Of a DNA stretch of 64,000 bases, positions 57,449 through 64,000 are shown in pieces. Each line of letters starts with the position of its first letter. The first letter of the stretch is position 1. The stretch lies in assembly GCA_001972305.1 (NCBI GenBank), contig BDDD01002139.1:124001-188000 (forward strand). Direction: 5' to 3'. Under the pieces are notes generated by a model. That model was not told where the DNA came from. It saw only the letters and a list, made by a program, of their open reading frames with translations, and searched no databases. The stretch is from Cephalotus follicularis. Lineage: Eukaryota; Streptophyta; Magnoliopsida; Oxalidales; Cephalotaceae. Both the position numbers and the translations under genes were made by a program.

Positions 57449-57816
57449 ATTTGACTGTATCTGCAGAAATGTTCTTTGCACAACTTTGGACATAAAATCA
57501 AGTGAGTATATGAAGTTATAACTCAAGGAATTATGCATACAAGTAATCTATGTTTGTTAATCATCACAATAACATATGGCAGTTCCATTAATTGGGGTGG
57601 CAAAGGCCAACAACCCCATATACGGGCACATACCAGATCAACAAACAATACAAGCATAAGAGAAACAAATATAATAATATAATAAATGTGCATGCCAACA
57701 TGAATGCAGATCCTCATCATCCTTTGTCCTCGGACTACTCTACTCGAATCATACGTAACAATCATATCACGGAGGAGTCTAGTCCAGTCATCCTATGGTC
57801 TGGTCAGTATACATGG

Positions 57817-58040
57817 TTCACCTTTAGGTTCACCAGCCCGTGGAATTCTCCTCTGGTTTACCTGCTAAGTGGTTCACCCTTTGCTCACCTGCTCGCGGTT
57901 CACCCCTTGGATCACCAGCCTTGGCGGAGTTCACCCTTAGGTTCACCATTGGCGGTTCGCCCGAGGATCACCTTCCTCGCGGAATTCACCCCTTAGGTTC
58001 ACCTGCTCGGCGGAATTCTCCCCAGTTGGGCTCACCTGCC
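57817..58040. repeat. Degenerate ggttcacc repeat field
   Basis: About ten copies of ggttcacc or ggatcacc alternate with gcggaattc, tgctcg and ccttgg phrases, spaced 15-30 bases apart. There is no strict period. Confidence 0.75.
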
Positions 58041-58599
58041 TAGGGTCATTTAACTAAATCTTTTCCTTTTACATTTTATTTCCTAATTCTATTTCCTTCC
58101 CTGACTTATTTCTCTTTCTTTTCTTTGGCTTCCTCAAGCCATTTCTTAAGCCAGACCAGGGATCACCATTGTGCATGGTACTTCCCATACACAAGGTTCA
58201 CCTCAAAGTGTGTGTGGCGCACGCATGCATATTCCCTTCATTCTCCTCAATATATCCTGGGCATAAAAGAATACACGTTGCCTTCCCATGCATTACACCT
58301 CATCCCAGCGCATGCAGGGGGCCATGTATCACTGTTTAAAACACTTGCCAGGGACGTACAAGAGTTATACTCCACTCCTTTCTTCATTGGCGCATATATG
58401 GCTCTTGTAGGATAAATATTCACGTACGCATGCAAGGCAACATTGGAGTTCTTCATGCAGGGTTATTTATCTCACAAGCGCATCACATGCAAGCTTAAAA
58501 CTATTATTGTCTCATAAGAAGCACAAGAGTCCCTGGCATCTCCTGCTCGATATGTGGCTCCTCAACAAGTGGCCATTTCGATGTTGGGCATGGGGCACT

Positions 58600-59310
58600 G
58601 GAACTTGGTACTATGGCGAGCCGTGCATACACTGGAAGAGAACTCAGCCATGGCGTGGTGCTCGGGCATGGAGCTCGGCACTTGCCCATGGCAGCTTGGC
58701 GTTCACAGCTCGGGCGTGGAGCTCGTTAGTTACCCATGGTAGTCCATGTGTTAAGCCCCCGACTGCCCATGCGCTCAGCCCGGCCGTCACAGCACTTCTC
58801 CCCCTGGCGTCTCTCCCTGGTATGCCTGGCACTCATCCTTGGCGCTCGGGCATGGCTGCTCTGCCATGGTAGCAGCTTGGGTGCCCACCCCTGGCGCTCA
58901 TCTCGGCAGTCCTGGCACCACAGGGGCCTCATTCCGGGAGCTCGCGCTCAGCCCTGGCACTCAGTACTAGCGTCTCAGCACTGCTCAGCCCCTGGAGCTC
59001 GGCACGTCACCCCCGACAGGTCGCTCGCTCAGCCCGGACATGCCTAACGTTCGCCCCTGGCAGCTTGGACGCTCGCCCCCTGGCAGCCTCGATGCTCACC
59101 CTGGCAGTTAGTGCGCTCAGCCCAGGCAGCTCGCCTCAGCTCCCCTGGCATCATGGCAGCGCATATGCTCAGCCCCGGCACCCTGGTACTTCTTCCCGGC
59201 TTCTATAGCATTCTTTCCCAACACCCCGGCATATCTCCCCAGTGCCCGGGCATATCTCCCCAGCTCCCTGGCATATCTCCCCAGCGCCTTTGCGTTGGCA
59301 ATGGCACTCA
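58600..59310. repeat. GC-rich degenerate gctcggca / ccctggca field
   Basis: Dozens of short phrases (agctcggca, gctcgggcat, ccctggcagctcg, catatctccccag) are scattered with irregular 15-40-base spacing over about 700 bases. catatctccccag recurs in succession near 59229-59285. Long open stretches in several frames here are a result of the GC-rich repeats and carry no known motif. Confidence 0.75.
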
Positions 59311-59892
59311 ACGCAGGCCTGGGATGGTGTACAGTGGTCGTGTAAGGCGCATTGGGCGCATGCTCCGCGTACGCCGGTGATAATCGGAGCTCGGTGATTG
59401 TCGGCGAGGAGCTCGGGAGGTGGCGATGCTTGGACGTAAGGCCAGGGGAGCTCAGCACATCTCTTAGAGTTTCTACCTATGGCGTCATTGAGGGAGCATA
59501 CTGTTTGCAAAACAGTAACGCAAATAATGGGAAGGAGGAGGCAAACGCGTGCTAGGTGCATGACTCTACATAAAACAATAAACTCGAGTATGGAGAAACC
59601 TACCTGAGATCAGGTTGAAAATGGAGACGATTCCTCCTCTCCAAATCCTGGACTTCCTTCCAACGGGGTTTGCTACACACTTTTACCCTTGCTGATTTCC
59701 TCTTCTTCCTTGCACAAATCCCTTACTCCCTTTGAAAGAGGTATTCATAATTGGAGGAGCAGGGGCATGGGGCTCACTTGAACAGCACCCACATTATTTT
59801 CTTCTTCTCACTCTCTCTTTCTCTCCATTTCTTTGGAATGACTGTGCAAGATAAATTGGCTAAAAGCATGTCTAAATGGTCCCTTTCTCCTT

Positions 59893-59905
59893 TTATAATA
59901 GGCTT
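59893..59905 (-). promoter_or_regulatory. Probable TATA box of Tekay element 3 LTR
   Basis: The minus strand reads cctattataaaagga, about 325 bases into the LTR. Both repeat fields lie downstream of it. Confidence 0.5.
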
Positions 59906-60228
59906 AGGAAAGATCTAGAATTCTTGAGAGAATTCTCACGGTAAAGAGCCATCCTTGGGCTTCGGCCAGGCTTACTCCCCTTAGCCCAAAATACACTTTC
60001 TATGTTAAGGTTCAAAAATCCAATTATACCAATAAATCCGGCCCAAGGTGAATAACATAATTCCTTTATCCCATATTTACAAATTATATTATCTTAAGGC
60101 CCAAAACCATAATTTATTTTCCATTAAGGCTCAATTAAATACATCATAAATTTCGGGCCCAGTCCAATAAGCGGGAAAATAATTACAAAGCCCATTAATA
60201 ATATTTTATAATATTTTGGGCTCTTACA

Positions 60229-60243
60229 TCATCCCCTCCTTAG
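60229..60243 (-). other. Polypurine tract of Tekay element 3
   Basis: The plus strand tcatcccctccttag gives ctaaggaggggatga on the minus strand, directly before TGTAAGAGCC. Confidence 0.82.
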
Positions 60244-60265
60244 AGAAATCTTGTCCCGAGATTTC

Positions 60266-62851
60266 CTAGGATGAAAACAATTGGGGGTATTTAGCTTGCA
60301 TATCATCTTCTCTTTCCCACGTAGGTTCTTCCACTCTGTGATATTGCCATAATACCTTTACTAACGGAATGGTCTTGCTCCTCAATTGCTTGACCCGTCG
60401 GTCGAGAATCCAGATAGGTATCTCTTCAAAACTCAAATCCGTTCTCAACTCTAAAGGCTCCCATTGTAAAATGTGAGAAGGGTCGGGATGGTACTTCCGC
60501 AGCATCGAAACATAAAACACATTATGCACATCCGCCAGGCTGTGTGGTAAGGCAAGTCGATAAGCGACTGCGCCTACCCTCTCAAGGATCTCAAAAGGTC
60601 CTATAAATCGAGGGGTCAACTTTCCTTCCTTTCCAAACCTCATAATTCCTTTAGTCGGAGAGACTTTCAGGAATACATGATCGCCCACAGCGAACTCCAA
60701 CTCCCACCTGCGGTGGTCTGCATAACTTTTCTGTCGGCTTTGCGTTGTACGGAGTCTTTCCCGGATAACTTTTGCCTTCTCAACTGTGTCTTGTACAAGC
60801 TTGGGCCCCACAAGACTCTGTTCTCCCACTTCGAACCAACAGATCGGGGTTCTACGTTTCCTTCCATAGAGAGCCTCGAATGGTGCCATACCAATGCTGG
60901 CGTGGAAACTTTTGTTATACGAGAACTCCACCAGCGGTAGATGGTCTTCCCAGCTACCTCCCCAATCCAAAATGCATGCTCGTAGCATGTCTTCCAGAGT
61001 CTGAATGGTTCTCTCAGACTGTCCATCAGTCTGGGGATGAAAAGTTGTGCTGAAGTTCAGCTGAGTACCAAAAGCTTCTTGCAGTTTCCTCCAAAACCGC
61101 AATGTAAAACGGGGGTCTCTGTCAGACACCACAATGATTGGTACTCCACGGAGCCTCACAATTTCAGCAATGTACATATTGGCCAGCCGTGTCAGAGAAA
61201 AGTTCGTCTTGATCGCAAGGAAATGTGCAGACTTAGTAAAGCGATCGACGATTACCCATATAGCATCACGGCCATTCCTTGCCCCGGGCAATCCTGTCAC
61301 GAAATCCATCGTTATGTCTTCCCATTTCCATTGTGCCACAGGCAACGGCTGTAACAATCCTGCTGGTCTTTGGTGTTCCGCTTTAACCTGTTGGCATGTC
61401 AAACAGGAAGCAACATATTCGGCTATCTCTCTTTTCATGTTGTTCCACCAATAGTCCAGCTTAAGATCAGGGTACATCTTGGTACTTCCTGGATGTACTG
61501 AGAAACTAGAACGATGCGCTTGTGACAACAACTCATCTTTCACCTCTTTATCATTAGGAACACATACTCTGCCCTGGTCTCGAATTAATCCGTCGCCTTG
61601 TACAGAGAAATCCGTCTTTAAACCTCCGTATTCGCTCAAAGCTAGCTTGAGAAGATCACCATCATGGCTTTGAGCTTCACGGATTCGGTCCATTAGCCAT
61701 GGGCGTGTCTGAATATGAGCAATGGTTAGGCAAGCTAATCGACGATTAAGGGCATCTGCAACCACATTAGCTTTGCCTGGATGGTATTGTATTTCACAGT
61801 TATAGTCATTAAGAAACTCCATCCATCTGCGTTGTCTCATATTCAGATCCTTCTGTGAAAACAGGTACTTAAGGCTCTTGTGATCAGTATACACCTCGAA
61901 CTTGGTACCATATAGATAATGCCTCCATTTGCGCAGAGCGAATACTATCATAGCTAACTCAAGATCATGAGTGGGATAGTTTTCTTCGTGGGGCTTTAGC
62001 TTCCTTGAGGCGTATGCGATCACTCTTCCATTCCGCATAAGGACACAACTCAGGCCACTGCCTGATACGTCACTGTATACAACAAAGCCTTTGTTGCCTT
62101 TTGGTAAGGCTAGGACTGGCGCAGTAGTCAGGTGATGCTTTAATTCTTGGAAACTCCGTTCACAAGCATCATCCCAAACAAAAGCCACATTTTTCTGCGT
62201 CAATCTAGTCAGAGGTGTTGCTATTTTTGAAAAGCCTTCTACAAACCGATGGTAGTATCCTGCCAAGCCAAGAAAGCTTCGGACTTCCGTCACATTCATT
62301 GGTCGCTTCCAGCTTTTTACTGCTTCAATCTTTGTAAGGTCTACAGACATTCCTGCACTGGATATAACATGACCAAGGAATGTCACCTCGAATAACCAGA
62401 ATTCACATTTACTAAACTTGGCATACAACTGATGGTCTCTGAGAGTCTGTAATGCCAAGTGTAGGTGTTCACCATGTTCTTCCATAGACTTCGAGTATAT
62501 CAAGATGTCATCGATGAACACCACTATAAACTGGTCAAGATATGGATTGAATATCTTATTCATTAAGCTCATAAATGCTGCAGGGGCGTTAGTCACCCCG
62601 AAAGGCATTACCACAAATTCGTAGTGTCCATATCGTGACCTGAAAGCAGTCTTGGGAATATCTACTGTTCTAACTAGGAGCTGGTGATATCCTGATCTCA
62701 GATCCAACTTAGAAAACACTAAAGATCCCTTGAGCTGATCGAACAAATCGTTGATATGCGGTAGTGGATACTTGTTCTTGACTGTTACTTTATTTAACTG
62801 CCGGTAATCGATACACATTCTCAGGGATCCATCTTTCTTTTTGACAAACAA
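60266..62851 (-). CDS. Tekay element 3 pol: RT, RNase H, integrase, chromodomain
   Basis: This is an open frame of 861 codons. Reverse transcriptase (about 1-165) shows [33 protein letters not shown] and FIDDILIYS near 112. The connection is [14 protein letters not shown] near 190. RNase H (about 240-370) shows [11 protein letters not shown] and [12 protein letters not shown]. The integrase zinc domain lies near 447-485 ([26 protein letters not shown]). The integrase core (about 500-690) shows [26 protein letters not shown] and [18 protein letters not shown]. The GPY region is [21 protein letters not shown] Tekay chromodomain closes the frame ([19 protein letters not shown], ending PQLFSS). 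This is the best-preserved Ty3 pol here, in an element with few visible breaks. Confidence 0.93.
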   Translation of the reverse strand: MFVKKKDGSLRMCIDYRQLNKVTVKNKYPLPHINDLFDQLKGSLVFSKLDLRSGYHQLLVRTVDIPKTAFRSRYGHYEFVVMPFGVTNAPAAFMSLMNKIFNPYLDQFIVVFIDDILIYSKSMEEHGEHLHLALQTLRDHQLYAKFSKCEFWLFEVTFLGHVISSAGMSVDLTKIEAVKSWKRPMNVTEVRSFLGLAGYYHRFVEGFSKIATPLTRLTQKNVAFVWDDACERSFQELKHHLTTAPVLALPKGNKGFVVYSDVSGSGLSCVLMRNGRVIAYASRKLKPHEENYPTHDLELAMIVFALRKWRHYLYGTKFEVYTDHKSLKYLFSQKDLNMRQRRWMEFLNDYNCEIQYHPGKANVVADALNRRLACLTIAHIQTRPWLMDRIREAQSHDGDLLKLALSEYGGLKTDFSVQGDGLIRDQGRVCVPNDKEVKDELLSQAHRSSFSVHPGSTKMYPDLKLDYWWNNMKREIAEYVASCLTCQQVKAEHQRPAGLLQPLPVAQWKWEDITMDFVTGLPGARNGRDAIWVIVDRFTKSAHFLAIKTNFSLTRLANMYIAEIVRLRGVPIIVVSDRDPRFTLRFWRKLQEAFGTQLNFSTTFHPQTDGQSERTIQTLEDMLRACILDWGGSWEDHLPLVEFSYNKSFHASIGMAPFEALYGRKRRTPICWFEVGEQSLVGPKLVQDTVEKAKVIRERLRTTQSRQKSYADHRRWELEFAVGDHVFLKVSPTKGIMRFGKEGKLTPRFIGPFEILERVGAVAYRLALPHSLADVHNVFYVSMLRKYHPDPSHILQWEPLELRTDLSFEEIPIWILDRRVKQLRSKTIPLVKVLWQYHRVEEPTWEREDDMQAKYPQLFSS

Positions 62852-62908
62852 GACCGGTGCTCCCCATGGGGATACACTGGGTCTGATGAAACCTTTGTCT
62901 AGAAATTC

Positions 62909-63643
62909 CTATAGTTTCACTTTCAATTCCTTTAACTCAGAAGGGGACATCCGGTAAGGGGCTGTCGATATCGAAGTTGTTCCTGGCAAAAGATCTATAG
63001 CAAACTCCACATCTCTCTCAGGAGGTAAGGATGTCAGTTCTTTCGAAAACACATCCGGGTATTCACAAACCACAGGAACATCCTCCAACCTCGGTATCCA
63101 TTTGCTGCCATCCGTAACATGTGCTAGGTAAGCAACAAATCCCTGTCTCAAGAGTCTGTCAGCCTGAATAGCATATATCATGGAAACTGGTTGATGCTCT
63201 AACGTCCCGATAAACTGGAACGGAGACTGTCCTGGCAAATGGAAGGTTACCACCTTCCTACTACAATCCACATATGCATTATATACTGACAGCCAATCCA
63301 TACCGAGAATCAGGTCCAATTCGCCCATCGGCAGTACTATAAGGTCTGCCGGAAGAACATGTCCAGAAATCTCAATGGCACAAAATCTACACACCCATTG
63401 AGATGTAACCGGCTCTCCTACTGGTGTGCTGACTTCTATCACAAAAGGTAAAGGCTCGGGCTGCACATTCATACGTCTTACAAAATGAGAAGCAACATAC
63501 GAATGGGACGATCCCGGATCAATCAAAGTCCGTGCTAAGAGCTGAGATACATGAACCATACCTCCAATCACTGAGGGTGATCCAGCTGTAGCTCGCTGAT
63601 CCATAGCATAAACTCTTCTCTGTACCGTAGGTGCAGATCCCAT
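62909..63643 (-). CDS. Tekay element 3 protease region
   Basis: The open stretch has 244 codons. The protease lies at about 30-130, with the active-site region LARTLIDPGSSHSYVASHF and the flap and end LIVLPMGELDLILGMDWLSV. The linker [20 protein letters not shown] lies near 188-207, then the approach to RT, MSPSELKELKVKL. It directly precedes the RT frame. It belongs to a broken element. Confidence 0.88.
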   Translation of the reverse strand: MGSAPTVQRRVYAMDQRATAGSPSVIGGMVHVSQLLARTLIDPGSSHSYVASHFVRRMNVQPEPLPFVIEVSTPVGEPVTSQWVCRFCAIEISGHVLPADLIVLPMGELDLILGMDWLSVYNAYVDCSRKVVTFHLPGQSPFQFIGTLEHQPVSMIYAIQADRLLRQGFVAYLAHVTDGSKWIPRLEDVPVVCEYPDVFSKELTSLPPERDVEFAIDLLPGTTSISTAPYRMSPSELKELKVKL

Positions 63644-64000
63644 CGGCTGTTTACCGCGGTCTCCACGTGAACTAGTGCTAGGGCGGCCTTGCTGGAAACT
63701 TCCCTGAGGTCGGTTTGAACCTTGTCCTGTTTATCTTCCTGGGTTGAACTGATTCTATGGGCACTGAGTAGATATATGATCTGAAGCTCCACAAGTCAAA
63801 CATTTACCATCTTTCTACCGATAATCCTCAGAAGCATGGTTGGTACGACCACAAAGCATACAGGGTTCAACAGACACCTGTTTATTGTCAACGGGTCTAG
63901 AGGAACCTCCATGTGAAGTTGTCCTTTGCTTTCGTCTCCGTCGCGCATCACGACCGGATCTTCTCTATTGAGAACCACGAGATTGTCTTCCCAACCTCGA
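63644..64000 (-). pseudogene. Tekay element 3 gag end, cut by window edge
   Basis: On the minus strand between about 63870 and 63770 are two CCHC-type knuckles (CMLCGRTNHASEDY and CLTCGASDHISTQC), the RNA-binding end of gag. A stretch rich in arginine, serine and glutamine follows toward the protease. The rest of gag and the 5' LTR lie outside the window. Confidence 0.7.

Larger units (their letters stand above)
49456..57612 (-). mobile_element. Ty1/copia SIRE-Maximus element, near-complete layout, broken
   Basis: The minus-strand order is 5' LTR (56417-57612), primer-binding site, gag, pol, an extra coding region, polypurine tract and a partial 3' LTR (49456-49929). The large gag with zinc knuckles, the long spacer and the third coding region after pol fit the SIRE/Maximus lineage. 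The element has a few breaks, and its left LTR is incomplete. It interrupts the LTR of Tekay element 3, so it is the youngest layer in this part. Confidence 0.9.
56417..57612 (-). mobile_element. 5' LTR of the SIRE element
   Basis: It is 1,196 bp. On the minus strand it starts TGTTGGCCTTTGCC and ends TTTATTCA just before the primer-binding site. U3 is dominated by the CAGTCGACTG array (56979-57448). The TATA box (56928-56935) follows about 45 bases after the last motif, then comes a leader with a run of c near 56430. Confidence 0.9.
57613..60228 (-). mobile_element. LTR of Tekay element 3 (3' LTR), right side
   Basis: On the minus strand it starts TGTAAGAGCCC at 60228, directly after the polypurine tract that follows pol. 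It continues leftward to the SIRE insertion at 57612 and resumes at 49455-49028. The minus-strand TATA-like attataaaagg lies near 59893-59905. It contains two degenerate repeat fields (57817-58040 and 58600-59310) and no gene. Confidence 0.82.

Noticed and set aside
58507-59561. Several overlapping open stretches on both strands
   Set aside because: They come from GC-rich degenerate repeats in an LTR, show no domain or codon pattern, and overlap in many frames.

Overview
This window is a block of nested LTR retrotransposons from a flowering plant, most likely a eudicot with a large, repeat-rich genome. Every coding stretch I can recognise belongs to plant retrotransposon lineages: Ty3 Tekay/Del chromoviruses, Ty3 Tat with the extra plant RNase H, and Ty1 SIRE/Maximus. 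I see no host gene, rRNA, tRNA gene or CRISPR. The species cannot be read from the sequence. All elements are treated as fossils. Family names rest on motif recognition, and element ends rest on TG...CA ends, 5-bp target duplications, primer-binding sites and polypurine tracts read by eye.

Layout from left to right. 1-6078 is an old LTR (family A) interrupted by a Tekay element (1799-5832, target duplication aaaat). A primer-binding site at 6084 opens the internal region of a heavily decayed Ty1/copia element. Its remains include a 927-bp tandem duplication, a gag piece at 24967-25491 and a pol tail near 26600-27505. Inside the second duplicate sits non-autonomous element B (7506-23304), with 2.9-kb LTRs and a short non-coding core. 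B's 5' LTR is split by a Tat element (8425-16896, target duplication gtaag). 27851-35152 is an inverted relative of B, split by a 3.4-kb solo LTR (29164-32580, target duplication atcca). 35158-38192 is a second family A LTR copy. 38193-41762 is a third, inverted copy, split by a 2.8-kb solo LTR (38744-41535, target duplication tgttc).

The right third is all minus-strand. Tekay element 2 (42812-49027) is interrupted by Tekay element 3, which begins at 49028 and runs off the window. The LTR of element 3 is in turn interrupted by a SIRE-type copia element (49456-57612) that has large gag and pol frames and an extra third coding region after pol.

I found no convincing new enzyme or defence system. 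The best unexplained signal is a set of short TCGA- or TTGACG-centred palindromic motifs (CAGTCGACTG, ACATCGACGTC, GTTGACGTC and similar). They are clustered in the LTRs of at least five families from both the Ty1 and Ty3 superfamilies, mostly just upstream of the apparent TATA box. In the SIRE element they also lie in the leader of its third coding region, and their number differs between its two LTRs. A second puzzle is that the Tat element has LTRs more diverged (about 4 percent by eye) than those of element B (about 1.2 percent), into which it must have inserted later.
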